64,000 nt of DNA from Prevotella sp. UBA2754 (lineage in GTDB: Bacteria > Bacteroidota > Bacteroidia > Bacteroidales > Bacteroidaceae), in contig DEJG01000026.1 in the NCBI GenBank assembly GCA_002353295.1, forward strand, positions 244,234 to 308,233. The letters run 5' to 3'. The notes beneath the pieces were generated by a model. That model was not told where the DNA came from, ran no database searches, and was given only the letters and a program-made list of their open reading frames with translations. Shown piece after piece: positions 23,703 through 32,490 of the stretch. Each line of letters begins with the position of its first letter. Positions within the stretch are counted from its first letter, which is position 1. Made by a program: the position numbers and the translations under genes.

Positions 23703-25388
23703 TTATTGCTTTTTCTTTGTTGTAATCTTGATACGTTTGGGTTGACCGTTCTCACCTTTCACAATCTCCATATTGGCAATAGTGCCAGATGGAAAGTTGG
23801 CTATTTCGGAATTGTCAACTTCCTTGCCGTCAATCTCCAGAATGTATTTCTCTTCAGGAGTCTTCGTCGGACCATCGAGTTTGAACGAAACAGGAACGGT
23901 GTATTTCACAGCTACGGGTTTGCCATCTTGCTTGCCAGGAATCCAGTTAGGCATGGAGTTGATGACGCGCAGCGCCTCGGCATCCAATAAGGGGTCGATG
24001 CTTCTCATGACTTTAGCATTCGAGATGCTGCCGTCTTTCTCAACGACAAAGGTTGCTACGACTCTTCCCTGGATGCCTGCTTTATGGGCAGCCTCAGGAT
24101 AACGAATGTTCTTGTTTAAAAAGTTGAGCATGGCTATCTGTCCACCTGGGAATTCTGGCATCTGTTCAACGACATCGAACGTCTTGTCATTGGTGTTGGA
24201 TGCATCGCTACCGTCTTTTTGCAACCGAAGGTCATACTTGGTTTGCGGATCGTTGATAACAATTGTTCCACTGGCATAGCCCACATACATCACCTCTATC
24301 CGATCGCCTTTCTTCGCATTCAGTGAGAACTCGCCATTCCTGTCGGTCACGGTACCCTTCTTAGAGCCATTGATTCTGATAACGGCTCCCACGATAGGGT
24401 CTTTCTTCTCTTTATCTTTCACGACACCACGAATAGTGTAAGTCTTCGTGTCTTCTTGAACTGCGGGGGCTTGTTCGGTAGCTGTTGTCACAATGTCTGG
24501 AACATTGTTGGCAGGAGTATAAACAATATCCTGTACTTTTTCTGCATTGATAGCAAGAGTAATACCCACGATGGGTACAAGTGCTAACAGCTTCAAAAGA
24601 TGGCTGTTGGAGGATTTCTTATGTAACATCATATGAATACGATTTTTGAGGGTACTGTGACTGATACCGTTTGCAATGGAGTACCCGCCAATGCTTGCGG
24701 CTTTCGAGATTAACAGATATTGATATTGACGCGCGTTAATCCCTTGAGAGAGTACTGCACCGTCGGCCTCGTATTCGTGGATAGCGCGCAAGTCTTGGCG
24801 CAGCATCCACATGGCTGGATTGAACCATTGAAGGGCAGTGAGAAGGTCTACGAGGAGCACATCATAAGAGTGTCGGAGACGGATGTGCCCGCGTTCATGT
24901 GCGAGTATGGCATCATTTTGTGCCTCATAGTCGCTGCGATTCATCACGATATAGCGCATCCAACTGAATGGAGCCACCTTGGCGTTACCGGTCACACAGA
25001 GGGTGATACCATCATCCAAGGGATGCTGTTCGCAATGTTTAATGAGTGATACGACTTTCAGAATAGACCAGAGGGTATGCATCACGACGACCGCTACACC
25101 TATTATATATAAGACGGGCAGGATGGATTGCCACAAGGGCGCCTCTTCGTCTGCCACAACCTGCATCTGAATATCGCCCACCTCAACCGTAGGAACGGTT
25201 TGCAAGGTCACCGTTTCGTGCATCGTGATAACGCAGAGAGGTAATACGAAGGACAGCACGGCTGTGGCAAGTAGCACGATGCGGTTGACACGGTGGAATG
25301 TCTCGCGAGCGAGCATCAGGCGGTAGAACATGTAGAATACGATGATGAGCACCGCCACCTTGAGGTCGTATATCAGAAAGTCGGTCAT
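23703..25388 (-). CDS. BlaR1-type M56 metallopeptidase sensor with CarboxypepD_reg and TonB-C domains
   Basis: A 561-aa membrane sensor. Four N-terminal membrane segments with an M56 peptidase site HERGH (residues 164-168) facing the cytoplasm, as in BlaR1/MecR1. After a further membrane segment (about 265-282) comes a carboxypeptidase-regulatory-like beta domain (about 316-385) and a TonB C-terminal-like domain (about 410-505, MPEFPGG to PVSFKL). The penicillin-binding sensor domain of BlaR1 is absent, so the signal is something else. The gene lies six bases after blaI, its likely target. Confidence 0.87.
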   Translation of the reverse strand: MTDFLIYDLKVAVLIIVFYMFYRLMLARETFHRVNRIVLLATAVLSFVLPLCVITMHETVTLQTVPTVEVGDIQMQVVADEEAPLWQSILPVLYIIGVAVVVMHTLWSILKVVSLIKHCEQHPLDDGITLCVTGNAKVAPFSWMRYIVMNRSDYEAQNDAILAHERGHIRLRHSYDVLLVDLLTALQWFNPAMWMLRQDLRAIHEYEADGAVLSQGINARQYQYLLISKAASIGGYSIANGISHSTLKNRIHMMLHKKSSNSHLLKLLALVPIVGITLAINAEKVQDIVYTPANNVPDIVTTATEQAPAVQEDTKTYTIRGVVKDKEKKDPIVGAVIRINGSKKGTVTDRNGEFSLNAKKGDRIEVMYVGYASGTIVINDPQTKYDLRLQKDGSDASNTNDKTFDVVEQMPEFPGGQIAMLNFLNKNIRYPEAAHKAGIQGRVVATFVVEKDGSISNAKVMRSIDPLLDAEALRVINSMPNWIPGKQDGKPVAVKYTVPVSFKLDGPTKTPEEKYILEIDGKEVDNSEIANFPSGTIANMEIVKGENGQPKRIKITTKKKQ

Positions 25389-25394
25389 AAGTTC

Positions 25395-25757
25395 TTAGGA
25401 TTGTTGGTTTTCTATTTCGTTGATGAGTTTGCGCAGTTCGTCAACGCTGATTTTCTCTTCCTTGACAAACGAGGATACAGCAGAGAGGTAGGAATCGCCA
25501 AAATAGTTCTTGATAATACCTGCTATCGATTTCCTGCCATACTCCGCCTCCGTTATTAGCGGAAAGTACTGGTAGGTATTGCCGAACTGCTTATGATCCA
25601 GAAATCCCTCGCGCTCCAGAATACGCACAATGGTGGAAAGCGTATTGAAGTGAGGACGCGGCTCGTCGTAATGCTCCTGCAATTCACGAACGAACATGGG
25701 ACCGTACTTCCAATACAAGTCCATGATTTCCTTTTCCTTGTTAGTCAGTTTCTTCAT
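25395..25757 (-). CDS. BlaI/MecI/CopY family transcriptional repressor
   Basis: A 120-aa winged-helix repressor: LTNKEKEIMDLYWKYGPMFVREL then a recognition helix region FNTLSTIVRILEREGF, and a C-terminal dimerisation part. BlaI repressors are inactivated by proteolysis triggered by a BlaR1 partner, here the next gene. The open frame extends 16 codons upstream, but MKKLTNKE at 25757 is the natural start. A dyad in the promoter region suggests it represses its own operon. Confidence 0.9.
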   Translation of the reverse strand: MKKLTNKEKEIMDLYWKYGPMFVRELQEHYDEPRPHFNTLSTIVRILEREGFLDHKQFGNTYQYFPLITEAEYGRKSIAGIIKNYFGDSYLSAVSSFVKEEKISVDELRKLINEIENQQS

Positions 25758-25814
25758 AACCTTTTTAGTTGTTGGTTTAAACTCGTTATTTGCGTCAATA
25801 ATCAATATCTGAAT

Positions 25815-25861
25815 GCAAAGTAACTAAAAGTTTTCGTTATATGCAACTAAAAGGATTAGTT
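25815..25861 (-). promoter_or_regulatory. blaI operon promoter with likely BlaI operator dyad
   Basis: A perfect dyad AACTAA-N5-TTAGTT lies at 25845-25861, and its left half with flank (AACTAAAAG) recurs at 25822. On the minus strand a TTG, 20-nt spacer and TTACTTTG (box end near 25816) form a promoter that overlaps these sites, so a bound repressor would block it. Confidence 0.6.
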
Positions 25862-25914
25862 TTTAAAGAATTTTAAATAGTTTATTTAGTTATTAACCTT
25901 CTTTCGTATGGTTA

Positions 25915-25965
25915 TGAGAAAAAGAATAATCCGCAAGTTGTTGACGTTCAACTTCTTGCGGACTA
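25915..25965 (-). terminator. terminator downstream of tRNA-Lys
   Basis: Inverted repeat CCGCAAG...CTTGCGG (25931-25960) with inner GTTGA/TCAAC pairing. On the minus strand it is followed by ATTATTCTTTTTC, a T-rich tail. Confidence 0.7.
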
Positions 25966-25969
25966 TTCT

Positions 25970-26045
25970 TGGTGATCCGTTTGGGGCTCGAACCCAAGAC
26001 CCCAACATTAAAAGTGTTGTGCTCTACCAACTGAGCTAACGGATC
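25970..26045 (-). tRNA. tRNA-Lys (TTT)
   Basis: On the minus strand a complete cloverleaf: acceptor GATCCGT/ACGGATC, D arm GCTC...GAGC, anticodon loop CTTTTAA with anticodon TTT (plus 26010-26012), T loop TTCGAGC and an encoded CCA at 25970-25972. All stems pair. Confidence 0.97.
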
Positions 26046-26069
26046 TACCTTTGATGCTTAAAGCGGGTG

Positions 26070-26101
26070 CAAAGGTAGGCATATTTTTTCAATCTGCCAA
26101 A
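26070..26101 (-). promoter_or_regulatory. tRNA-Lys promoter
   Basis: Minus strand TTTG (26101-26098), 20-nt spacer, TACCTTTG (26077-26070), about 25 bases before the tRNA 5' end. Confidence 0.72.
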
Positions 26102-26122
26102 TTTATTCGAATGTTTTTTCTG

Positions 26123-27337
26123 TTAATGCTCATGAAGATGCCAAACAGAGAGCACTTTTCGGCGTATGGCAACGTAATTGAGCACCATGACCAAAAGATA
26201 AAGTGCTAATCCCGTCAGCAGGGTAGGAGTGAGGTTGGCAGCACTATATCTGGGATAGAGTTCGCCAAACAGGGGCAAATAGTAACCCCGCATCAGTAAT
26301 ACGATTACAATGGATGCAATCAACACGAGCGTGTTAAGACTGATGGTCAGCAGGTGATAGGGACGAGCTACGGCCTGTGGCGAATAGCCAATAAGCAGTA
26401 GCGTATCCATTTTCTCGGTATTCTTCTGCAGCAACAAGAAAATGCTGAGCAATAATACGTAGAAAGCTAGGGCACTGATGACGAGGCCTACAACCAATAC
26501 AATGCTGATGATGATGCGCAGGAAGTGGGCTGTACGGGCAGCTTCGGCATCGCTGGCCTCTGTCTCATAGTTGTTCTCTTCCAGATAGGTGGCTATACGC
26601 TCGTCAGCAGGATTGCTCACTGTGAGGATAAGTCGTGAGGGTTCAGGCTTGCGGTCAGGTGAAAGGGTGGCATTCATCTCGTCCATAAATGCCTGTGGTA
26701 CGAGGATGGTGTTGAGTTTTTTAGAGAAAGCGACCACGCGTCCTGACAATTCTCGCCTTTCGGCTGTGCCTCGTAGGATGAAACGAATCTTCACCATCGA
26801 AACCAAACCTTCGGAGAGGGCTGGCAACCCCTGACTGCTGGCAAATCCGAAATTGTAAAGATCCAGATAGTTACGAGGCAGAATGATAGGTACCTCGTCG
26901 CTGTCTTTATTCCATGTCCATCGGGTGAGGTCTACGTCAATGAAGGCATCAGGCACTGATTCGAAAAACATCTCCGTAGAAAATTCCACGCCCAGTTTTC
27001 TGCTTCCCAACGTGGCAACAACACTGAATAAAGATGGCGTAAAAGTACCCACCTCGCTCACAAAAGGTTGTTGCCGCACATCAGCTATCTCTTCTGACGT
27101 GAAAGTGGGAGCCTTGCCAGTCAGGGTGCGGAAGGTATTTACGTGTTTCGCCATGACCATCTGACCAGGCTTCAGGAAACTGTCGTTGCCCGTAAACATG
27201 GGGATGATATCAGAAGCAAACTGGACAGCGGCCAGCACAATCGTCATACCAAAGAGGTTGGCGAGCACGAAGCCCGCCAACTGTCCTCGATTAAGATGTC
27301 GGCTGAGTAGCCGATGTAAAAGTCCGTTTACCTTCAT
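26123..27337 (-). CDS. FtsX/MacB-like membrane permease
   Basis: A 404-aa membrane protein: one N-terminal segment (about 22-45), a long extracytoplasmic region, then three C-terminal segments (about 273-300, 325-350, 372-395). This is the FtsX-like permease plan of ABC transporters. The charged NTEKMDTLLLIGYSP between segments 2 and 3 resembles the coupling loop. No ATPase gene is adjacent. It begins four bases after the stop of the DUF4836-like lipoprotein gene, so they are one transcript. Confidence 0.7.
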   Translation of the reverse strand: MKVNGLLHRLLSRHLNRGQLAGFVLANLFGMTIVLAAVQFASDIIPMFTGNDSFLKPGQMVMAKHVNTFRTLTGKAPTFTSEEIADVRQQPFVSEVGTFTPSLFSVVATLGSRKLGVEFSTEMFFESVPDAFIDVDLTRWTWNKDSDEVPIILPRNYLDLYNFGFASSQGLPALSEGLVSMVKIRFILRGTAERRELSGRVVAFSKKLNTILVPQAFMDEMNATLSPDRKPEPSRLILTVSNPADERIATYLEENNYETEASDAEAARTAHFLRIIISIVLVVGLVISALAFYVLLLSIFLLLQKNTEKMDTLLLIGYSPQAVARPYHLLTISLNTLVLIASIVIVLLMRGYYLPLFGELYPRYSAANLTPTLLTGLALYLLVMVLNYVAIRRKVLSVWHLHEH

Positions 27338-27341
27338 CCGA

Positions 27342-28751
27342 TTATTGGTTCATCATAGCCTGTATCAGTACCTCGATAGGATCCTTCTCCTTATCGCTCA
27401 TGGTGAGTTTCAGTTCGCAGGCAGTATCACTGGTGTCGTAAATCTCGGCATTCGTTACAAAATTGGCAGCCTGCTTAGCCATATTCTGATATTCAGAATT
27501 AACACTACCGGCGAGCGTGGAAAGTTGCTGAATGTCGCAAGCCAGATAGATGCGATGACCCTTCACTAGAGCAGTGTCATAGCCGTCCTTAGCCTCCGTA
27601 AATGGAGCAGCATTGCCAACAATACAGAAGGTAGCACCATCCTTGAAACCAACGTTGATTCCCTCTCCTCCAGACAAACCTGCTTCTTTGGCGATATCAC
27701 TGAGACTGGCATCCTTGGTCTTGATGTAGGAAGTGATCTCAGGTATGCCGTTTTCAACACCTTTGGCGCCTAATACGAAGTCGCCGTCGATAGCATTCAG
27801 CACAGCCTTGACCATCTCTTTCTGATTGTCAGCATTAAATTGTTTGAGGATATCAGCCTTCTCCAGTTCCTCGTAAATCTTAGCACCTTTCAGGTTGGCA
27901 TAGAGCACGAAAGCACCCTTCTGAACGTATTTCATATAGTCACCGCTAATATTGCCGAAAAAGTCAGTAGACTCCTTGATCTTCTTTTTCCATGCATCGG
28001 ACTTAGGAAGTGCCTCGGCAGTGAAGGTAGCAACACCCTTGTCTGTATTGACACTGACAATAGCACTGATGTCTTTTACGTTCAGACCTTCGGGCAGCGC
28101 CTTTGCTTGCTCATTGAAAACCGTACTGACCATATCGCCAGGAACGAGCATTTTGATGACACCCTTGGTAGCTACCAACTTTTCGAAATCGGCATTCTCG
28201 GCCATTGTGTCCTTCGTGTCTTCGTTCTTGAACAGGGCGATGATGTCGTCCACTTTCTTGCTGGAACCTACGAAAATAGCGTCATCGTATACGATGTTGT
28301 AGTCGCCGCTTGACAAATATTGTACACCGTCTTTTTCCTTCACTGCTTCGAAACCATATTCCTTAGCCAAGCCATTGAGCAGTTCGGTGAAGTTGCCTTT
28401 GTCGAGAATTGTACCAACAACAGACTGTGCATCGTTAGAACCATACAGATAAATAGGTTCACGGAGGTCTATACCAGCTTTGGCGGGATCCTCGGCAATC
28501 TTCTTGATGAGGTCTTTGGTCTCCTGTTTGCTGACACCGTCCTGAGCAGCCGACAGCCACATGGCTTTCGAAGCCTCGCTATTGCCCATCTTGCTCTTCT
28601 CGAAAAGCTGTTGTACGTCAAAGCTGGCTACTAACTGGTCGTCAGGGATGAATTTGGCTACAGCTGATTTCTTTGAACACGAACTAAGTACTAAAACTGC
28701 CATTAATAGCAGATACATCAAATTTAGTTTCCTCTGTTTCATAATTCTCAT
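27342..28751 (-). CDS. DUF4836-like lipoprotein
   Basis: A 469-aa lipoprotein: signal peptide with lipobox LSSC. The mature protein is about 440 residues of alternating beta and helical segments (KFIPDDQLVASFDVQQLFEKS near the start) and matches what is annotated as DUF4836 in Bacteroidetes. No catalytic motif is visible. A -7 box TATCTTTG (28800-28793) lies upstream. Two ATGs (28751 and 28742) are possible starts. It is co-transcribed with the FtsX-like gene. Function unknown. Confidence 0.72.
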   Translation of the reverse strand: MRIMKQRKLNLMYLLLMAVLVLSSCSKKSAVAKFIPDDQLVASFDVQQLFEKSKMGNSEASKAMWLSAAQDGVSKQETKDLIKKIAEDPAKAGIDLREPIYLYGSNDAQSVVGTILDKGNFTELLNGLAKEYGFEAVKEKDGVQYLSSGDYNIVYDDAIFVGSSKKVDDIIALFKNEDTKDTMAENADFEKLVATKGVIKMLVPGDMVSTVFNEQAKALPEGLNVKDISAIVSVNTDKGVATFTAEALPKSDAWKKKIKESTDFFGNISGDYMKYVQKGAFVLYANLKGAKIYEELEKADILKQFNADNQKEMVKAVLNAIDGDFVLGAKGVENGIPEITSYIKTKDASLSDIAKEAGLSGGEGINVGFKDGATFCIVGNAAPFTEAKDGYDTALVKGHRIYLACDIQQLSTLAGSVNSEYQNMAKQAANFVTNAEIYDTSDTACELKLTMSDKEKDPIEVLIQAMMNQ

Positions 28752-28843
28752 GTTTAAAGGGTTAAAGATTGATATAAATTCAAATCATGGCACAAAGATA
28801 TAAAAATAATCTTAATAGTTCACCTTTTGTTACTATTTTTTTG

Positions 28844-28851
28844 TATTTTTG
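28844..28851 (+). promoter_or_regulatory. rsmI -7 box, short leader
   Basis: TATTTTTG at 28844-28851 ends nine bases before the rsmI ATG at 28861, so the leader would be about five bases. The -33 element is not clear. Confidence 0.5.
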
Positions 28852-28860
28852 CCCTCGATT

Positions 28861-29532
28861 ATGGGCATATTATATATTGTACCCACTCCTGTGGGAAACA
28901 TGGAAGATATGACTCTTCGCGCTATCCGAATATTAAAAGAGGCCGATTTGGTCTTGGCTGAGGATACGCGCACATCGGGTATCCTGCTGAAGCATTTCCA
29001 GATTCAGCAGCATTTGTTGTCTCACCATAAATTCAATGAGCATGGTACCAGTTCCGGCATTGTGGAACGGCTGCAGGCAGGACAAACCATTGCCCTCATA
29101 AGCGATGCAGGCACCCCTGGTATCAGTGACCCTGGGTTCTACTTGGTTCGTGAGGCTGTGCGTGCAGGCATTGAGGTACAGACGCTGCCAGGAGCTACAG
29201 CCTTTGTTCCTGCTTTGGTGAGCAGTGGACTGCCTTGTGACCGTTTCTGCTTTGAAGGTTTCCTGCCTCAGAAGAAAGGTCGTCAGACCAAGATTCAGAG
29301 TCTGGCTGACGAGGAACGTACGATGGTGTTCTACGAATCGCCTTATCGTGTGCTGAAGACCTTGCAGCAATTTGCCGAGGTGATGGGGCCGGAGCGCCAA
29401 GTGAGCGTGTGTCGCGAAATCAGTAAGGTGCATGAGGAGAGTGTCCGTGGAACGCTGGCAGAAGTAATAGCTCACTTTACGGAACATGAGCCACGAGGCG
29501 AGTTCGTTATCGTCCTTGCAGGGAAAGATTGA
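28861..29532 (+). CDS. rsmI: 16S rRNA (cytidine1402-2'-O)-methyltransferase
   Basis: A 223-aa SAM-dependent tetrapyrrole-methylase-fold enzyme of the RsmI family, which 2'-O-methylates C1402 in the ribosomal decoding site. Seen: LYIVPTPVGNMEDMTLRA, LAEDTRTSGILLKHF, ALISDAGTPGISDPG and FYESPYRV, all family signatures. A frame extension of four codons upstream falls in the -7 box, so ATG 28861 is used. The last codon and the stop TGA lie in the first unit of an octamer array that runs to the next ATG. Confidence 0.95.
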   Translation: MGILYIVPTPVGNMEDMTLRAIRILKEADLVLAEDTRTSGILLKHFQIQQHLLSHHKFNEHGTSSGIVERLQAGQTIALISDAGTPGISDPGFYLVREAVRAGIEVQTLPGATAFVPALVSSGLPCDRFCFEGFLPQKKGRQTKIQSLADEERTMVFYESPYRVLKTLQQFAEVMGPERQVSVCREISKVHEESVRGTLAEVIAHFTEHEPRGEFVIVLAGKD

Positions 29533-29577
29533 AGGATTGAAGAATTGAAGGATTGAAGAATTGAAAAATTAAAAGAT
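29527..29577 (+). repeat. octamer array GATTGAAG filling the rsmI junction
   Basis: Units GATTGAAG, GATTGAAG, AATTGAAG, GATTGAAG, AATTGAAA, AATTAAAA and GAT occupy 29527-29577. The first TGA is the rsmI stop and the array ends at the ATG of the next gene. Confidence 0.9.
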
Positions 29578-30426
29578 ATGAAGAAATTATTGATTTTGGC
29601 ACTTGGTGCCGTAGCAGTGGTAGCCTGCAAGCAGCAGGGACCAAAGACAGAAGAGTTGATGATGGCCCAGCAGGCCGATTCTCTGAATCGTATTATCCAG
29701 CAGAAGGATAATGAAATCAACGACATGATGGCTACCTTCAATGAGATTGAAGAGGGCTTCCGTGCTATTAATGCTGCGCAGGATCGCGTGACGCTGGCTA
29801 AAGATGGTGAGGGCGCCAATCGTGCACAGCGCATTCGCGACAACATCGCCCAGATTCAGGAGACGATGCAGCACAACCGTGAACTGATCAATAAGTTGAA
29901 GAATCAGTTACGCCAGAGTTCTGTGAAAGGTGACGAGTTGCGTAAGACTATCGAGAACCTGGTTGCACAGATGGAGAATAAAGACAAGGAGATAAACCAG
30001 CTGAAACTCGATTTGAAGTCACGTGATATACGTCTGGCAGAGTTAGGCAATGAAGTGGCTGACCTGACAGTGGAAACATCACAGCAGAAAGCCGAGATTT
30101 CTCAGAAGGCAGAAACCATCTCCGTACAGGATAAGCAGTTGAATACCGCTTGGTTCGTATTTGGAACGAAGAAGGAACTCAGGGAGCAGCATATCATTGA
30201 GAATGGCAAGGTGCTTCAGTCGAATTTCAATCGTGAATACTTCACCAAGATTGATATTCGTGTCGATAAGGAGATTAAGCTCTATTCGCGTTCAGCCAAA
30301 TTGCTGACCAACCACCCTGCTTCCAGCTATATTTTGGAGCGAGATGCTAACAAACAGTATATCCTGCGCATCACTAATCCGCAGTTGTTCTGGTCAACGA
30401 GTAAGTATTTGGTTATTCTGGTTTAA
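29578..30426 (+). CDS. coiled-coil lipoprotein of unknown function
   Basis: A 282-aa lipoprotein: signal peptide with VVAC as lipobox. Residues about 30-190 are a long helical coiled coil rich in Gln, Glu, Lys and Asn. A C-terminal beta region of about 90 residues starts with AWFVFGTKKELREQHI, seen in other Bacteroidetes lipoproteins of this kind. I cannot name a function. It lies between rsmI, with the octamer array as spacer, and a metalloprotease lipoprotein four bases downstream. Confidence 0.72.
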   Translation: MKKLLILALGAVAVVACKQQGPKTEELMMAQQADSLNRIIQQKDNEINDMMATFNEIEEGFRAINAAQDRVTLAKDGEGANRAQRIRDNIAQIQETMQHNRELINKLKNQLRQSSVKGDELRKTIENLVAQMENKDKEINQLKLDLKSRDIRLAELGNEVADLTVETSQQKAEISQKAETISVQDKQLNTAWFVFGTKKELREQHIIENGKVLQSNFNREYFTKIDIRVDKEIKLYSRSAKLLTNHPASSYILERDANKQYILRITNPQLFWSTSKYLVILV

Positions 30427-30429
30427 TAG

Positions 30430-31782
30430 ATGAAGAAGAGTTTGATATTGTGGGTGCTGGCCCTATGTCTGTTCGGATGTGGAGGTGACAGTGCATCGGA
30501 AGATAATGGTGCTGCTGTCGTTGCCGGTCAGGAATCGTTTAGCTGGGGATCAAGTGTGACCTCTCAGGAAATTCGGCTTACAGCCTCTGCGTCGTGGACA
30601 GCCAAGAGTGATGCCAACTGCAAGAACTGGTGCTATCCCGTGAAATCAAGTGATCGGAGTGATAAGATCGTTCTGTGGGTCAGTCCCAATATCACCGGCA
30701 ATGCCCGTTCGGGAAAAGTGACTGTTACCGTGGGAGGCCGTTCGCAGGAGATTCAAGTTTCCCAGCCAGCTTTCTCTGGCAACTTGGATACCTATGAGTA
30801 TCATTTGCCGGTAGTCTTCCACGTGATGTATAAAAACGAGTCCGACAAGACTCAGAATGCTGATGAGAGTCAGTTTAAGAAAATACTTCAGGCAGTCAAC
30901 AAACTCTATGCCGATAACGATATGGACATCGTCTTCGAAATGGCGAAGTATGATAATGACGGTAATGAGCTCAAAGAGCCAGGTATCGTGCGCAAGAAAG
31001 TAAATTTCGATGACATGGACCCTAGTGAATTTCTGGACGATAAAGATTTTTCTAATGATGTGTTTAATCTGAAGAAGTATATCAATATCTTCGTCTTCAG
31101 TTTTCGTCAAATGAGTGAGGGGGAAACTTCCCTCGGCCTGACCCAATTGCCTATACTTCCAACAGCCCATCCTCTTGGTGAAATACTGCATTGCACAGAT
31201 TCTGCCAACGATTATGCTTATCTTACCACGCCCTATGGTGTCTGTATTAACAGTAAGTTCATAGATGAATGGCAAGATGATAAACACTATAATACCCGAT
31301 ACATCGTGTCGACAGTAGCTCACGAATTAGGTCATTATCTGGGATTGCTCCATACTTTCTCTGAAAACGAATGTGAAGAGGATGACGAATGTTCCGATAC
31401 GCCAATCACCGACTACAATAATTATTCTGCTTGGCTGACGGATTATATCAACCAGAAAAGTGCAAAAGGGGTAGAACTCTCGATTTATGAGTTGGCAACA
31501 CGCACGGATTGTAAAACAGGTGAAGTGTTTGTTGCCGATAATATTCTCGATTATATGGTTACGAAGGCAGAGGTCTTCACACCTCAGCAGAAGAAGCGCA
31601 CGCGCCATGTGTTGAAATACGGTGTCATGACTCCTGGCCCGAAGTTGGTTAATTACAACACTACAGGTTATGTGACGAAGAGTGTGTCTGGCAGGCGTGC
31701 CGCTTCACTTCCTCCTCATGTTGTCAGCGTCGTACCTTGTCCTAGAGTACCGTCCAAGCGCTTCAAAATTTCATCAAACTAG
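30430..31782 (+). CDS. BACON-domain zinc metalloprotease lipoprotein (M43/pappalysin-like)
   Basis: A 450-aa lipoprotein with lipobox LFGC. Residues about 35-120 form a BACON domain (SASWTAKSD, SGKVTVTVGG). The catalytic part has the metzincin zinc site HELGHYLGLLH at residues 298-308 and a probable Met-turn in ILDYMVTKAEVF. The family resembles pappalysin-type M43 peptidases. It probably cleaves extracellular or periplasmic proteins at the cell surface. The C-terminal 60 residues are basic and low in similarity. A C10 peptidase with SusC/D lies 7 kb downstream. Confidence 0.83.
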   Translation: MKKSLILWVLALCLFGCGGDSASEDNGAAVVAGQESFSWGSSVTSQEIRLTASASWTAKSDANCKNWCYPVKSSDRSDKIVLWVSPNITGNARSGKVTVTVGGRSQEIQVSQPAFSGNLDTYEYHLPVVFHVMYKNESDKTQNADESQFKKILQAVNKLYADNDMDIVFEMAKYDNDGNELKEPGIVRKKVNFDDMDPSEFLDDKDFSNDVFNLKKYINIFVFSFRQMSEGETSLGLTQLPILPTAHPLGEILHCTDSANDYAYLTTPYGVCINSKFIDEWQDDKHYNTRYIVSTVAHELGHYLGLLHTFSENECEEDDECSDTPITDYNNYSAWLTDYINQKSAKGVELSIYELATRTDCKTGEVFVADNILDYMVTKAEVFTPQQKKRTRHVLKYGVMTPGPKLVNYNTTGYVTKSVSGRRAASLPPHVVSVVPCPRVPSKRFKISSN

Positions 31783-31810
31783 TCGGTTCGAGTTTTAGCC
31801 ACTCCTTGAC

Positions 31811-31866
31811 TTGGCTCGAGCCAGAACGGGTTTTGGCTCGAGCCAAACCCCGATTTGGCTCGAGAC
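31811..31866. repeat. tandem 22-bp palindromic repeat TTGGCTCGAGCC
   Basis: TTGGCTCGAGCCA begins at 31811, 31833 and 31855, exactly 22 bp apart. The first two are palindromes of 10 bp or more, and the third is cut after TTGGCTCGAG. A GGTTCGAG relic lies at 31785. The tract ends a few bases before the ATPase remnant. Confidence 0.85.
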
Positions 31867-31874
31867 CCCCTATT

Positions 31875-32123
31875 TTCGGTGTTGACCCCATGACTGGCAC
31901 GCCAACCGTTTCCGTAAGTATCGAAGCCAGCCAGTCTTCCATGGCACTTAAAACGATTTTCGACTATCTTTCCCAAAGCAAGCGGCAGGTGTATGTGGCT
32001 ATTGATGAGTTTCAGCAAATCAATAAAATGACACTGCTTGATGAGGCTGTCCATCATGTTGTAACCAGAAACGCCATGCAATATGAGGAACTGATTACCT
32101 TTCTTTCAGACAAACAGCTATAG
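31875..32123 (+). pseudogene. remnant of an AAA ATPase (archaeal-ATPase-like family)
   Basis: The open frame 31806-32123 reads VDPMTGTPTVSVSI then LKTIFDYLSQSKRQVYVAIDEFQQI, which looks like an internal piece of the ATP-binding proteins common in Bacteroidales (Walker B region VAIDEFQ). No Walker A segment is present, and the sequence after FQQI does not continue as the family would. It therefore seems a deletion derivative, not a working gene. It starts at the edge of the 22-bp palindromic repeats. I found no promoter for it. Confidence 0.6.
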
Positions 32124-32418
32124 TTACTGTTTTTTTTGCCTAACCACTCACCAACCTCAACAAAATGCGGTGAGATTGGTGCATCATTTTTCAAATGATA
32201 CTTTTTAAGGTATTTGGCTGAAGCAAGTATATGGGAAACTACGCGCGTACATTAATATATCATATAGAATTAGGTTTGGCAACTATCAAAATGTCGCGAA
32301 TTGATTTATATCAATTAACAAATCGGAAGTTTTTTGGGCTAAAATTGCACTAAAATTGCGAGAAATAGGGGTAAAATGTTAAAAATTGGCGGAAAAAATC
32401 ACTTTTTCATAAAATTTA
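32124..32418. other. AT-rich intergenic region upstream of the susC promoter
   Basis: About 295 bp without a coding region I can support. It is AT-rich, with ATTGCACTAAAATTGCGAG-like short direct repeats (AAAATTGC at about 32342 and 32352). I see no tRNA, no ORF of note and no further clear promoter. Confidence 0.5.
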
Positions 32419-32450
32419 TTTGCTGATTGTGAATAATTGTTGTATTTTTG
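32419..32450 (+). promoter_or_regulatory. susC promoter
   Basis: TTTG (32419-32422), 20-nt spacer, TATTTTTG (32443-32450), a full match to the Bacteroidetes consensus. It predicts a leader of about 105 nt before the susC ATG, containing the hairpin and leader ORF described next. Confidence 0.75.
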
Positions 32451-32467
32451 CACAATCTTGTGAGCCG

Positions 32468-32484
32468 ACCTCCGGCGGGGAGGT
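32468..32484 (+). promoter_or_regulatory. leader hairpin that pairs a Shine-Dalgarno sequence with its complement
   Basis: ACCTCC (32468-32473), loop GGCGG, GGAGGT (32479-32484): a perfect 6-bp stem of mostly G-C pairs. The right arm is a full Shine-Dalgarno sequence placed seven bases before the ATG of a 10-codon ORF. There is no T-run after it, so it is not a simple terminator. Confidence 0.6.
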
Positions 32485-32490
32485 GTACAC

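Noticed and set aside
32468..32484. susC leader hairpin as an intrinsic terminator.
   Set aside because: There is no T-run after the stem, and a complete gene follows with no other promoter in between.
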